Assembly: GCF_016793825.1 (NCBI RefSeq)
Contig: NZ_JAEULM010000021.1
Span: forward strand, 62,001-126,000
Direction of reading: 5' to 3'
From: Sphingopyxis sp.
Lineage (GTDB): Bacteria; Pseudomonadota; Alphaproteobacteria; Sphingomonadales; Sphingomonadaceae
DNA: 64,000 nt
This document shows positions 44,439-53,160 of the stretch, one piece after another. The position numbers and the translations under genes were made by a program. Positions within the stretch are counted from its first letter, which is position 1. Every line of letters begins with the position of its first letter. Under the pieces are notes generated by a model, which saw nothing but the letters and a program-made list of their open reading frames with translations, was not told the DNA's origin and did no database searches.

Positions 44439-44878
44439 ATGCCCGCACCGCACGCCGCAAACGTATCATTCGCGTGCGCACCGTCGAACATCAGATGGCG
44501 GAGGCCAATCTTGCGCGCGCCACGGGCGAGCTTGCAAGCCTCGTCGAGCTTTCGAAACGCCTCGAAACGCTCCGTGCCGACCTTGCGATGGCGAAAGGCG
44601 CCGTCGCCGGCCGGGCCCTCAACACGATCGGCGAACTCGGCATGCGGCTTGACATGGCAAAGGAAAATCTGGCCGCGCCGCTGGTCAACGCCAGCGTTCG
44701 CCGCGATGAAGCCGGCCTCATTGCCCAGAACGCGATGGTGAAGGAAGAATCGGCGGTGCGTCTCTACGAACGCAGCCGCCGCTCGGCAGAGGCCGAGATG
44801 GAACGCCGCACCGACGCCAACCGCCCGCATCGCCGCCGCGCGATGAGCCTGCGCCTGCTCGACGGCGGTGCGGCATGA
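44435..44878 (+). CDS. fliJ: FliJ-like flagellar export protein
   Basis: A 147-residue, very basic, Ala-rich protein predicted to be one long coiled coil, as FliJ is. The N-terminal RKRIIRVRTVEHQMAEANL and later RRDEAGLIAQNAMVKEE fit the helical hairpin that inserts into the FliI hexamer. Sequence similarity to classic FliJ is weak, and the call rests on size, coiled-coil character and place between fliI and fliK. It overlaps both neighbours by four bases. The C-terminus (HRRRAMSLRLLDG) is unusual but short. Confidence 0.72.
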   Translation: MNARTARRKRIIRVRTVEHQMAEANLARATGELASLVELSKRLETLRADLAMAKGAVAGRALNTIGELGMRLDMAKENLAAPLVNASVRRDEAGLIAQNAMVKEESAVRLYERSRRSAEAEMERRTDANRPHRRRAMSLRLLDGGAA

Positions 44879-46161
44879 TGGGCGCACTCAACCAGGCCCC
44901 GGCGCAGGCTGGCACCGCGTCGATTCTCGCGATGCTCGGCCAGGCAGTCCCGACAGGCACCTCTGCCGATGCGCCCGGTTTCGAACAGCTTTTCGCGGCG
45001 CTTCCGGCGGCGGCAACCGCCGCTCCGACGGCCGCCACAACGCTACCCGGCGTGCCGGGCAGCGCGCAGGTCATGACCCTTTCTCCAGACGCCCTTCCTG
45101 TCCAGACGACACCGCCGGCCCCGCCCGCGGCTGCCTTGTTCGGGCTGCCCCAGCCCGGCAGCGAAGCCTCGCCCGACGCCCCCGCAGCTGTGCCGACCGC
45201 TACGGTTGTCGATGCGCATCCCGAAGGCGACGCCGCCGCGGCCGCCAGCCTGCTGATCGCGGTCGCAACCCCGCCCAGGGATGCGGCTCCGAAGACCGAA
45301 AAGGCTGCTCCGCGGATTCAGGATGGAACCGACGTCCCGGCCGCCGACGCCGAGGCTGCGCTCCCGGCCGTCGATGTCCCGGCTGCCAGCGTCGCGCCGG
45401 CCGCCCAAACCGTCATGGAAACCCCGGTAATCGCTGTCGCGATCGCCACCGCGTTGCCGACGGCCGACAAGCCGGTCGCCGCGAAGACGGCAAAGTCCGC
45501 CGTCCCGGGCACGACCGCGCCCCAGCGTCAGGCCGACCCGGCGCTGGCAGCACCGTCCGCGGCCAAGACCACCGATACCGTCCAGCCGCAACCCGCCGCG
45601 ATTGCCACCACCGAACCGAAGGCTGCAAAGCCGTTGATCGATACCGGCGCATCGATGGCCGTGCTCTTCCAGCAACCCGGAATGCAGGGCGCCACGACGC
45701 TCGGCGAAGCCGCGAAAGCCGCACCGGTCGCCGAGCGCGTGCTCGACCTGAGCAGCGACGACCAGTGGATCGCGCAGCTCGCCGCCGACATTGCCGCGAC
45801 CAAATCGGACAAGGGCGACATCAGTTTCCGTCTGATGCCGCGCCACCTCGGCCGCCTCGACGTGTCGATGCTGAGCGGCGACGAGGGCGTCACCGTCCGC
45901 CTCGACGCACAGCATGAAGCCACCGCGACGGTCGTCGCGGCAGCGCAGCCGCGCCTCGTCGAGGATCTTCGCCAGCAAGGTGTGCGCGTCGCCGACACGC
46001 ATGTGACGCACACCCCCGCCGAAGCGGGCCGCCAGCAACAGAACCAGAGTCAGGGGCGCGGCACCATGCCCGACTCCAGCCACCTGATTGAAACCGCCGC
46101 CGATCAGGCGGACGCCACCCATGACGAACGCGACGCGAACCGCCGCGGTCGCTTTGCCTGA
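44875..46161 (+). CDS. fliK: Flagellar hook-length control protein FliK
   Basis: FliK measures the hook and switches export to filament proteins. The 428 residues divide into a long Ala/Pro/Thr-rich ruler (about 1-270) and a folded C-terminal domain (LMPRHLGRLDVSM, VTVRLDAQHEATATVV, LVEDLRQQGVRVADTHVTH), which is the FliK/Flg_hook signature. The final 60 residues are polar and disordered. It starts within the fliJ stop (ATGATG) and is followed 17 bases later by fliL. The ruler is of ordinary length although the FlgE subunit is very short. Confidence 0.92.
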   Translation: MMGALNQAPAQAGTASILAMLGQAVPTGTSADAPGFEQLFAALPAAATAAPTAATTLPGVPGSAQVMTLSPDALPVQTTPPAPPAAALFGLPQPGSEASPDAPAAVPTATVVDAHPEGDAAAAASLLIAVATPPRDAAPKTEKAAPRIQDGTDVPAADAEAALPAVDVPAASVAPAAQTVMETPVIAVAIATALPTADKPVAAKTAKSAVPGTTAPQRQADPALAAPSAAKTTDTVQPQPAAIATTEPKAAKPLIDTGASMAVLFQQPGMQGATTLGEAAKAAPVAERVLDLSSDDQWIAQLAADIAATKSDKGDISFRLMPRHLGRLDVSMLSGDEGVTVRLDAQHEATATVVAAAQPRLVEDLRQQGVRVADTHVTHTPAEAGRQQQNQSQGRGTMPDSSHLIETAADQADATHDERDANRRGRFA

Positions 46162-46178
46162 CCAGAAGAGGCCTGACC

Positions 46179-46802
46179 ATGAGCAAGGAAAAAGCACCCG
46201 AAGCCGTCGAACCCAAGAAGGGCGGCAAGATGAAGAAGCTGCTGGTGCTGGGCATCGGCGGAACGGCGCTGATCAGCGCGGGCGCCGGCGCGGGCATCTA
46301 TCTGGGCGGCGGTCTCGGCAGTGCCCATGAAGCGAAGCCCGAGGACCATTATCCAAAGCTTGTCGCCCGCAGCGAGGGCGTCGAGGAAGCAGCGGCGGCC
46401 GAGGGCGGCGAAGGCGGCGAGGCGGCGCCGAAGGTAGGCACCGTGTCTGTCCCGAACGACCGCTTCAAGGTCGACCCGAGCAAATATGAAATCACCTATT
46501 ACCCGATCACCGACGCCTTCACGACCAACCTCGCGGACGGTTCGGGCTTTCTGCAGGTCGGGATCAGCCTGTCGACCTTCTATGACGGAAAGGTGATCTC
46601 CAACATCAAACGACAGCAGGTACCGATTCGCTCGGCGGTGCTGATGGTGCTCGCCGAACAGGATCCCGCACTGCTTTCGACCTCGCAGGGCAAGCAACAG
46701 CTTCAGCGTCAGCTCACCAACGCGATCAACGATGTGCTGCGGGAAAAGGAAGGCTTCGGCGGCATCGACAACGTCTATTTCACGAGCCTGGTGATCCAGT
46801 GA
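46179..46802 (+). CDS. fliL: Flagellar basal body-associated protein FliL
   Basis: A single-pass inner-membrane protein of 207 residues that rings the stator and supports torque. A Lys-rich start and one transmembrane helix near residues 19-38 (LLVLGIGGTALISAGAGAG) precede the periplasmic domain, which ends VYFTSLVIQ, the family's usual C-terminus. An acidic/Ala-rich linker of about 40 residues separates the two. GAGGCC-type purines precede the ATG; the fliM GTG overlaps the stop. Confidence 0.9.
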   Translation: MSKEKAPEAVEPKKGGKMKKLLVLGIGGTALISAGAGAGIYLGGGLGSAHEAKPEDHYPKLVARSEGVEEAAAAEGGEGGEAAPKVGTVSVPNDRFKVDPSKYEITYYPITDAFTTNLADGSGFLQVGISLSTFYDGKVISNIKRQQVPIRSAVLMVLAEQDPALLSTSQGKQQLQRQLTNAINDVLREKEGFGGIDNVYFTSLVIQ

Positions 46803-47713
46803 GCCTGGAACCGAAACCCGTCGACGCCACGGCGAAGCAGGCCGCCGACGCGAAAGCGTCGCTGCTGCTGCGCAAGTCCGAAGACAGCTATGCCTTTCCG
46901 GTTCTCGACAGCGTCGGCAACCAGTTCGCGCGGTCCCTGCGCGATCTCGTTCGCGCGCTCGGCGCGCCGACGATCCAGATCGAGCGTGCGCCCGCAGTGC
47001 AGATGCGCTTTGCCGACTGGTGCGGCGAAGTCGCGCCCGGCCTGTTCTGGCGCTATCATGCCCCGCCCCTCAAGGGCCCGGTGCTGCTCGCCGCATCGCG
47101 TCCGCTGGTCCTTCAGCTCGTCGACATCTTTTACGGCGGCAAAGGCCAGAACGTCGGCGAACGCGAAGACCTGACCGATGCCGAAGAGCGCTTCGCCGCG
47201 CGCCTCGGCCGCGATATGGGCATGCAGCTCGCCGCCGCCTGGAAGTCGGGGATCGAGCCCGAACTCGATGCCGTCACCAGCGACCCGGCGAAACTTGCCG
47301 CGGTGCGCGCCGACGACGAACTGCTCGTCCAGCGCTTCACGCTGCGCGGCGGGGTGTTCGAGGGGCGCACGATCCTTTGCGCCTATCCGCAGGCCGCCCT
47401 GCGCGGAATCGCGGGGGCCGATCCGGTTCCCGAAATGCGCGATGCCCCCGCCGTGGACCCGGTGTGGACCACCACCTTGAACAAGGCCCTCAAGACCGTT
47501 CGCATGCCCGTGCGCTCGGTTCTTGCCCGCCCCGAAATTTCTTTGGTGAAACTGCTCTCTTTGGAGGTCGGTGATATCATTCCGTTAACCATTCCGCGCA
47601 ATGTTCCAGTAACCGTCGCCGGCCGCAATTTTGCGTACGGCAGCATCGGTGAAGCCAATGGCAACGCCGCGATCATGATCGAACGTATCGAAGAAGGATC
47701 CGACAATGACTGA
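46799..47713 (+). CDS. fliM: Flagellar motor switch protein FliM, lacking the CheY-binding peptide
   Basis: The C-ring protein between FliG and FliN, 304 residues. The middle CheC-like domain contains the FliG-contact GGKG (IFYGGKGQ), and the C-terminal SPOA domain has ISLVKLLSLEVGDIIPL. In most bacteria FliM starts with a LSQ-EIDALL peptide that binds phosphorylated CheY. Here the N-terminus reads SLEPKPVDATAKQAADAKA and no such peptide is present. The GTG start overlaps the fliL stop, and fliL ends normally, so a missed upstream start is unlikely. It overlaps fliN by eight bases. Confidence 0.92.
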   Translation: MSLEPKPVDATAKQAADAKASLLLRKSEDSYAFPVLDSVGNQFARSLRDLVRALGAPTIQIERAPAVQMRFADWCGEVAPGLFWRYHAPPLKGPVLLAASRPLVLQLVDIFYGGKGQNVGEREDLTDAEERFAARLGRDMGMQLAAAWKSGIEPELDAVTSDPAKLAAVRADDELLVQRFTLRGGVFEGRTILCAYPQAALRGIAGADPVPEMRDAPAVDPVWTTTLNKALKTVRMPVRSVLARPEISLVKLLSLEVGDIIPLTIPRNVPVTVAGRNFAYGSIGEANGNAAIMIERIEEGSDND

Positions 47714-48035
47714 CCTCAGCGAAGCGCCCGCCCGGAACGACCGGCGCGACAAGAGCATCGCCGCGGCACCCAATTTCGACCTGCTTGCCGGCGTCTCGCT
47801 GCGCGTGTCGGTCGAGGTCGGTTCGACCTCGATGACGCTGGCCGAATTGCTGTCGCTGTCCGAAGGCAGCGTGGTCGAACTCGACCGGGCCGCGAACGAA
47901 CTGCTCGACATCTATGCCAATGGCACGTTGATCGCGAAGGGCGAGATCGTCAGCGTCGATGGTCGCTATGGCATCCAGGTCGCCGAAGTGGTCGCGCCCG
48001 AGCGCGGCATCGCCGGTTTCGACCGGAGGGCCTGA
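47706..48035 (+). CDS. fliN: Flagellar motor switch protein FliN
   Basis: A 109-residue C-ring protein that consists of one SPOA domain after a short polar N-terminus. The hallmark sequence is VSLRVSVEVGSTSMTLAELL, followed by GSVVELDRAANELLDIYANG and LIAKGEIVSVDGRYGIQV, as in all FliN. It helps hold the switch and the export chaperone docking site. The ATG is inside fliM, and the stop shares one base with the fliO start (TGATG). Confidence 0.95.
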   Translation: MTDLSEAPARNDRRDKSIAAAPNFDLLAGVSLRVSVEVGSTSMTLAELLSLSEGSVVELDRAANELLDIYANGTLIAKGEIVSVDGRYGIQVAEVVAPERGIAGFDRRA

Positions 48036-48316
48036 TGCTCGAATATATTCTTCGCCTGCTGATCCTGCTGCCGCTCGTCGGCGGCATGGCGTGGGGCAGC
48101 CTGTGGCTGTGGAAGCGCGTGCAGATGGGCGTGCCGCTGACCGGCGGCGCCGCGAAGCAGCAGCGTCCGATCGAGATGATCGGCGTCCTCCCGCTTGGGC
48201 CCGGCACCAAACTTGCGGTTGTCGAATTCGCCGGACAGCAGATCCTGCTGTCGGTGTCGCGCGGCAATGTCACCCGGCTCGCCGACAATAGTCAGGGCGA
48301 TTTCCATGCCGGCTAA
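48035..48316 (+). CDS. fliO: Flagellar export gate assembly protein FliO
   Basis: A short membrane protein of 93 residues that helps assemble the FliP ring. One transmembrane helix lies at about residues 4-24 (ILRLLILLPLVGGMAWGSLW), followed by a basic stretch and the domain with IEMIGVLPLGPGTKLAVVEF, typical of FliO, and QILLSVSRGNVTRL. Sequence conservation in this family is low, but both the motif and the place between fliN and fliP agree. It overlaps fliP by 11 bases. Confidence 0.9.
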   Translation: MLEYILRLLILLPLVGGMAWGSLWLWKRVQMGVPLTGGAAKQQRPIEMIGVLPLGPGTKLAVVEFAGQQILLSVSRGNVTRLADNSQGDFHAG

Positions 48317-49088
48317 AAGCCTTTCGCCGCGTGCGCGCTGGCTGCGACGGGCCGCCCTGGCGGGCGGCATCGCGCTGCTCGCCGCCGCGGCCCCGGCGCT
48401 TGCACAGGAAGCGGGCGGCCTGACACGCGCGGTGAACGAAATCGGCGGCGATGGTCGCCCGCTGTCGCTGTCGCTACAGATCCTCGTCCTGATGAGCCTG
48501 CTGACGGTGTTGCCGTCGCTGCTCCTGATGATGACCAGTTTCACACGGATCATCATCGTGCTGTCGATCCTGCGCCATGCGCTGGGTTTGCAGCAGACAC
48601 CGCCGAACCAGGTGCTGGTGGGCCTCAGCCTCTTTCTTTCGCTGTTCGTGATGCAGCCGGTGATCAGCGAAGTGAACCGCGTCGCGATCGAACCCTATGG
48701 CCAGGAACAGATCGATATCGGCACCGCCGTGTCGCGATCGGGCGATGCGCTTCACGGTTTCATGATGAGCCAGACGCGCAAATCCGACCTGATGATGTTC
48801 GCGAACATCGCGAAAGCGCCGAATTATGCGAGTCCGAAGGATGTTCCCTTCTCGATCGTGCTCCCGGCGTTCGTGACCAGCGAGCTCAAGACCGCGTTCC
48901 AGATCGGCTTTCTGATCTTTCTGCCCTTTCTGATCATCGACCTGATCGTCGCATCGGCACTGATGTCGCTCGGTATGATGATGTTGTCGCCAACGGTCAT
49001 ATCGATGCCCTTCAAGCTGCTGCTTTTCGTTCTTGTCGACGGCTGGGCGCTGACGATGGGCTCGCTCGCTTCTTCCTTCGGGACCTAG
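48306..49088 (+). CDS. fliP: Flagellar export gate protein FliP
   Basis: A 260-residue core component of the flagellar type III export gate. It has a cleavable signal sequence (WLRRAALAGGIALLAAAAP with likely cut after ALA), then the strongly conserved MTSFTRIIIVLSILRHALG, NQVLVGLSLFLSLFVM and AFVTSELKTAFQIGF followed by further membrane helices. ATG 48306 gives this normal arrangement; the open frame reaching 48195 runs through fliO and is not supported. FliQ follows after five bases. Confidence 0.96.
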   Translation: MPAKSLSPRARWLRRAALAGGIALLAAAAPALAQEAGGLTRAVNEIGGDGRPLSLSLQILVLMSLLTVLPSLLLMMTSFTRIIIVLSILRHALGLQQTPPNQVLVGLSLFLSLFVMQPVISEVNRVAIEPYGQEQIDIGTAVSRSGDALHGFMMSQTRKSDLMMFANIAKAPNYASPKDVPFSIVLPAFVTSELKTAFQIGFLIFLPFLIIDLIVASALMSLGMMMLSPTVISMPFKLLLFVLVDGWALTMGSLASSFGT

Positions 49089-49093
49089 GGATC

Positions 49094-49363
49094 ATGGAAG
49101 CCGATTATTTCGTCGGGGTCGCGCAGCAATCGCTGTGGATTCTCGCGCTCGCCTCCGCGCCGATCCTGATTCCGATCCTGGTGGTCGGCGTGCTGCTGGG
49201 CATGGTGCAGGCGGCGACCTCGATCAACGAACAGACGCTGAGCTTCGTGCCCAAACTGATCGTGACCGCCATCTGCCTTGCCATCTTCGGCAGCAGCATC
49301 CTCGTGCTGCTCACCGATTTCACGCAGGACATTTTCGCGCAGATCCCGAACCTGGTCCGCTAG
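49094..49363 (+). CDS. fliQ: Flagellar export gate protein FliQ
   Basis: An 89-residue inner-membrane protein with two transmembrane helices (about residues 12-40 and 52-78) joined by the conserved loop VQAATSINEQTLSFVPKL. It packs around FliP and FliR in the export gate. The start is preceded by GGGATC-type purines close to the fliP stop. FliR begins 16 bases after the stop. Normal length and sequence for the family. Confidence 0.96.
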   Translation: MEADYFVGVAQQSLWILALASAPILIPILVVGVLLGMVQAATSINEQTLSFVPKLIVTAICLAIFGSSILVLLTDFTQDIFAQIPNLVR

Positions 49364-49379
49364 GATTCCAAGGGCGCCG

Positions 49380-50165
49380 ATGACCCCCGATATTCCCGTC
49401 CCGAACATCGAGGCGATGCTCCAGCTGTGGATGCTGGGCATGATCCGGCCCGGCGCCGCCTTTCTGGCCGCGCCGGTTTTCGGTGCCGCAAGCGTGCCCG
49501 TCCAGTTGCGGCTGGTGATCGCGCTGGCCGTGGGGGTGCCCGCCGTGGCGGCGTCGGGCATGACATTGCCGCCCGAGGGGATCGTCTCGGTCCCGGGCCT
49601 GCTCACAGTCGTCGGCGAGGTCGTCATCGGGCTCGCCATCGGCTTCGTACTCCAGATGGGGCTTGCCGCCGCGCTGCTTGGCGGCGAAGCGATCAGCAAC
49701 GCGATGGGCCTCGGCTTTGCGTCGATGGTCGACCCCATGAGCGGCGCGTCGAGCAGCGTGGTCGGGCAGTTTCTCTCCATGCTCGCAACCGCGCTCTTTC
49801 TGGCTGCGAACGGACATCTGCTGCTGATCGAAATCATTGTCGACAGCTATCGCGCCCTGCCACCCGGCAACGCCTTTCCCTCATTCGCGGCGATCGGCGG
49901 CATCGTCCAGTTCGCAAGCCTGATGTTCGCGGCCGGGTTGACGATCGCGCTGCCGGTAGGCTTCGTCATGATCCTCGTGCAGATGATCATGGGCGTGATC
50001 GGACGATCGGCGCCGGCGATGAACCTCTTCGCCGTCGGGCTGCCCGCAACCCTTCTCGCCGGCATCATCCTGCTCGCCATGGCGACCCCGGCGATGGCCG
50101 AGGCGATTGCCCGCTTCTTTTCCGACGCGCTCGACATGTCGCGCGTGATCGCTGCGGGACGCTGA
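49380..50165 (+). CDS. fliR: Flagellar export gate protein FliR
   Basis: A polytopic gate subunit of 261 residues with several membrane helices. The conserved N-terminal RPGAAFLAAPVFGAASVPVQ and the middle GLAIGFVLQMGLAAALLGGEA and GQFLSMLATALFLAANGHLL are all FliR hallmarks. ATG 49380 is chosen as it gives a normal N-terminus just after fliQ; an earlier open start lies inside fliQ in a different frame. FlhB follows after three bases. Confidence 0.95.
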   Translation: MTPDIPVPNIEAMLQLWMLGMIRPGAAFLAAPVFGAASVPVQLRLVIALAVGVPAVAASGMTLPPEGIVSVPGLLTVVGEVVIGLAIGFVLQMGLAAALLGGEAISNAMGLGFASMVDPMSGASSSVVGQFLSMLATALFLAANGHLLLIEIIVDSYRALPPGNAFPSFAAIGGIVQFASLMFAAGLTIALPVGFVMILVQMIMGVIGRSAPAMNLFAVGLPATLLAGIILLAMATPAMAEAIARFFSDALDMSRVIAAGR

Positions 50166-50168
50166 GCG

Positions 50169-51308
50169 ATGGCGGGAACGACCGAACGCGACCAGAAGAC
50201 CGAACAGCCAACTGCCAAGAAGCTGGCCGATTCGGCCCGCGAAGGCGATGTGCTGATGTCGCGCGAACTGGCGACCGCGCTGATGATGCTCGCGGGTGCC
50301 GGCTGGCTGCTCGCTGCGGGGGGTTGGCTTGTCCAGGCCGCGGGCGATCTGTTGAAACGCGGCCTCACCCTCGATGCCGATGACGTGGCGCATTTCGCGC
50401 CCGGCGAGGCGTTGGTGCGCAACGGCACCGAGGTGCTCCTGCCGCTTGCCGCGCTGTTCGGGCTTGCGATCGCGGCGAGCATCGCCGCGCCCGCGATGCT
50501 GGGTTCGCTGGGCTGGCGCGGCAAGGCGCTGGGATTCAAGGGCAGCCGCCTCAACCCCCTGAGCGGCATCAAGCGCATATTCGGCGCGCAGGGCGTGATC
50601 GAACTGGTCAAGTCGCTGGCCAAGGTGCTCCTGCTCGGTTCCATTGGCTACTGGCTCGTCGCCGACAGCATGCCCCGGATCATGACGATGGCGCAGGCCG
50701 ATCTCCAGGGCGCGATCGGACTTGCGGGCAAGGCAATCGGCCATTCGATGCTCGCGATGGCCGGCGGCCTCGTCGTCATCGCGCTGATCGACGTGCCGGC
50801 GCAATGGTATCAGCGCAACCGGCGGCTGATGATGAGCAAGCAGGAAGTGAAGGAAGAATCGCGCGAATCCGACGGCGCGCCCGAACTCAAGCAGGCGCAG
50901 CGCCAGCGGGCCCACGAGATACTGAGCGGTTCGGCACGCAAGGCGGTGTCCGACGCGACGGTCATCCTGACCAACCCGACCCATTTCTCGGTCGCGCTTC
51001 GCTATCGCCCCGGTCAGGATGCCGCGCCTGTCGTGGTTGCCCGCGGCCGCGGCGATGTCGCGCTGTCGATCCGCGAACTGGCGCGCGCAGCCAATGTGCC
51101 GATCCTCGAATATCCGCAGCTCGCCCGCGCGATCTATTTCACGGCGCGCGCGGGGCGCACGATCCCCGAAGAGCTGTTCGTCGCGGTCGCCACCATTCTT
51201 GCGTTCGTGTTCCAGCTCGAACGCGCGGTCACTGAGGGCCTGAGCAAGCCTTGGGTCGAGGTTCCTCCGTCGCACCGCTTCGACCCCGAGGGCCGCCGGC
51301 AAAATTGA
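50169..51308 (+). CDS. flhB: Flagellar export specificity switch protein FlhB
   Basis: The export-gate subunit whose self-cleavage switches secretion from hook to filament proteins. Of 379 residues, the N-terminal part holds four membrane helices after a polar start (DQKTEQPTAKKLADSAREGD). The cytoplasmic domain has the autocleavage site NPTH in ILTNPTHFSVALRY and PILEYPQLARAIYF. It is the last gene of the fliE operon, 59 bases before fliD, in a gap that also carries a sigma-28-like promoter. Short, disordered C-terminal tail. Confidence 0.96.
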   Translation: MAGTTERDQKTEQPTAKKLADSAREGDVLMSRELATALMMLAGAGWLLAAGGWLVQAAGDLLKRGLTLDADDVAHFAPGEALVRNGTEVLLPLAALFGLAIAASIAAPAMLGSLGWRGKALGFKGSRLNPLSGIKRIFGAQGVIELVKSLAKVLLLGSIGYWLVADSMPRIMTMAQADLQGAIGLAGKAIGHSMLAMAGGLVVIALIDVPAQWYQRNRRLMMSKQEVKEESRESDGAPELKQAQRQRAHEILSGSARKAVSDATVILTNPTHFSVALRYRPGQDAAPVVVARGRGDVALSIRELARAANVPILEYPQLARAIYFTARAGRTIPEELFVAVATILAFVFQLERAVTEGLSKPWVEVPPSHRFDPEGRRQN

Positions 51309-51319
51309 TCCATCGGCCC

Positions 51320-51346
51320 TTAAGGTCCGGGAAACGGGACCGTTAA
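51320..51346 (+). promoter_or_regulatory. Sigma-28-like promoter of fliDS (TTAA-N15-ACCGTTAA)
   Basis: TTAA (51320-51323), 15 bases, then ACCGTTAA (51339-51346), 21 bases before the fliD ATG. It matches the -10 core and spacing of the fliC, motA and 19.05-kb sites. The same stretch can also form an imperfect hairpin (CTTAAGGTCC with GGACCGTTAAG), so a role in ending the flhB transcript cannot be excluded. Confidence 0.6.
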
Positions 51347-51367
51347 GAGATACGAAGGATATCTGCC

Positions 51368-52735
51368 ATGGTTACGTCTATCGCCTCTTCGCTGGGTGCC
51401 GGGTCGGGAATCGACATCAAACAGCTCGTCACCGACCTCGCTGCGGCATCGCGCGATCCGAAGGTGACGCGCCTGAGCGGCCTTGTGACCGCGAACCAGG
51501 CGCGGATCAGCGCGGTATCGCAGGCCCGATCGGACCTCGTCGGCTTTGCCGATTCGCTCGAACAGATGATCTCCGACGGTTCGCTGCGCAGCAAGCCGAC
51601 CGTTTCGGACGAAAGCGTGCTTTCCGCGACCGCACGCGCGGGGCTGCAGGCCGACAAGTTCGCCGCGACGATCGTCGTCAACAGCCTCGCCCGCGCCCAA
51701 AGCAGCTATTCGGGGATCGTCGCCGACAAGACCGCCGCGATCGGCACCGGCACGATGACGCTGACGGTCAACGGCGTCGCGAAGACGATCACGGTCGGGG
51801 CCACGAACAACAGCCTCGAAGGGCTTGCCACGGCGATCAACGCGAGCGGCGCCGGCGTCACCGCATCGATCATCGCCGACCAGGGCGGAAGCCGCCTGAT
51901 CCTGAAGGGGGCAACGGGGGCAGACAATGCGTTTACGCTGACCGCCGATGGGGGCGCCGATCCCGGGCTCAACGGCTTTGCGACAAACGGCGGCCTGTCG
52001 GTCGGCCAGGCGGCGGCGAATGCCGAATTCACGCTGGATGGCGTCGCCTTCAGTCGCGCGTCGAACACGATCGACGACGTCGTGCCCGGCATGTCGCTGA
52101 CGCTCAAGAAGGCCGCGCCCGGCCAACCCGTCGATTTGGGCGCCAACCGCCCGCTCGACATGATCAAGCAGACCGTCGGCGACTTCGTGGACGTGTACAA
52201 CCAGCTCAAGAAGAGCTTGCAGGCCGCGTCGAAGCTGTCGGGTGTGACGACGGGCCTGCGCGACCTCGAAACACAGCTCCAGGGTTTGGTGAACAAGGTG
52301 CTGACCAGCCATGGCAGCATCAGCAAATTGTCGGATATCGGCATTTCCACCGCGAAGGACGGAACCCTGTCCCTCGACAAGACCAAACTCGATGCGGTTC
52401 TCGCATCCGATGCCGGCGCGGTCGAGGGGCTGTTCAATCCGCTGCGCGACGGGACGCACAACGAAACCACCGATCCGGGTATCGCCGGCATGCTCGACGC
52501 GATTCGCGACAAGGCGATCGCCAGCGACGGCGTTATCGGCCGCGTGGAAAAATCGCTTTCGGACAAGAACAAGTCGCTTGCCGACCAGCTCAGCAAGGTC
52601 GAGGAGCGCGAGGCGGCCTACAAGGCGCGGCTCGAGAAGCAGTATAGCGCGCTCGACGTCAAGCTGAACGCTTTCAAGGCGACGCAGGCCTATCTTGAAC
52701 AACAGATCAAGATGTGGACGAAGTCGGACGATTGA
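51368..52735 (+). CDS. fliD: Flagellar filament cap protein FliD (HAP2)
   Basis: The cap at the filament tip that folds incoming flagellin, 455 residues. The N-terminal domain starts IASSLGAGSGIDIKQLVTDL, the typical FliD opening, and the C-terminal coiled-coil part has LADQLSKVEEREAAYKARLEKQ and FKATQAYLEQQIKMW. The centre is a surface domain of beta strands. It is at the start of the fliDS pair, which has its own sigma-28-like promoter; AAGGA lies before the ATG. The stop overlaps the fliS start by one base. Confidence 0.95.
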   Translation: MVTSIASSLGAGSGIDIKQLVTDLAAASRDPKVTRLSGLVTANQARISAVSQARSDLVGFADSLEQMISDGSLRSKPTVSDESVLSATARAGLQADKFAATIVVNSLARAQSSYSGIVADKTAAIGTGTMTLTVNGVAKTITVGATNNSLEGLATAINASGAGVTASIIADQGGSRLILKGATGADNAFTLTADGGADPGLNGFATNGGLSVGQAAANAEFTLDGVAFSRASNTIDDVVPGMSLTLKKAAPGQPVDLGANRPLDMIKQTVGDFVDVYNQLKKSLQAASKLSGVTTGLRDLETQLQGLVNKVLTSHGSISKLSDIGISTAKDGTLSLDKTKLDAVLASDAGAVEGLFNPLRDGTHNETTDPGIAGMLDAIRDKAIASDGVIGRVEKSLSDKNKSLADQLSKVEEREAAYKARLEKQYSALDVKLNAFKATQAYLEQQIKMWTKSDD

Positions 52736-53139
52736 TGATTACGACCGTGCCCGCCACCGCCTCGACCGTCCGCGCTGCCGGACTTTACCGCCGCATGCAA
52801 AATGAAAGCCGCGCGGTCGCGTCCGACCCGATCGAACTCGTCACCATGCTGTATGACGAGCTTGAGACGGCGGTCGGCGTCCTCGTGTCGATGGTGCGCC
52901 AGGGCCAACGGGTGTCGGCGACCGAGCCCGCCCACCGCGCCCGCGCGATCCTGATCGGACTCGACGTCGGGCTCGACCATGACCAGGGCGGCGACGTCGC
53001 CGTCGCGCTATCGCGCGTCTATCGCAGCATGCGCCGCAAGCTCGACGATGCGGTCACGGCGAACGATGCTGACGACCTCGACGAGTTGCTCGGCGGGATT
53101 GTTACCGTCAGTTCCGCCTGGCGTCAGATTCGCCAATAA
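52735..53139 (+). CDS. fliS: Flagellin export chaperone FliS
   Basis: A cytosolic chaperone of 134 residues that holds flagellin unfolded before export. AAGLYRRMQNESRAVASDPIE is shown in part: the segment YRRMQNESRA matches the usual Y-x3-x3-A-S region, followed by ELVTMLYDELETAV, a FliS hallmark, and further helices (HRARAILIGLDVGLDHDQGG). ATG 52735 shares a base with the fliD stop. No fliT gene follows; the next gene is convergent. Confidence 0.9.
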   Translation: MITTVPATASTVRAAGLYRRMQNESRAVASDPIELVTMLYDELETAVGVLVSMVRQGQRVSATEPAHRARAILIGLDVGLDHDQGGDVAVALSRVYRSMRRKLDDAVTANDADDLDELLGGIVTVSSAWRQIRQ

Positions 53140-53160
53140 TTTCCGTGATCTGAAAAGGGT

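Noticed and set aside
51311-51350. Hairpin CTTAAGGTCC / GGACCGTTAAG as a plain terminator for flhB
   Set aside because: The arms coincide with the sigma-28-like -35 and -10 of fliD, and no U-tract follows; the promoter reading explains more, though both could hold.
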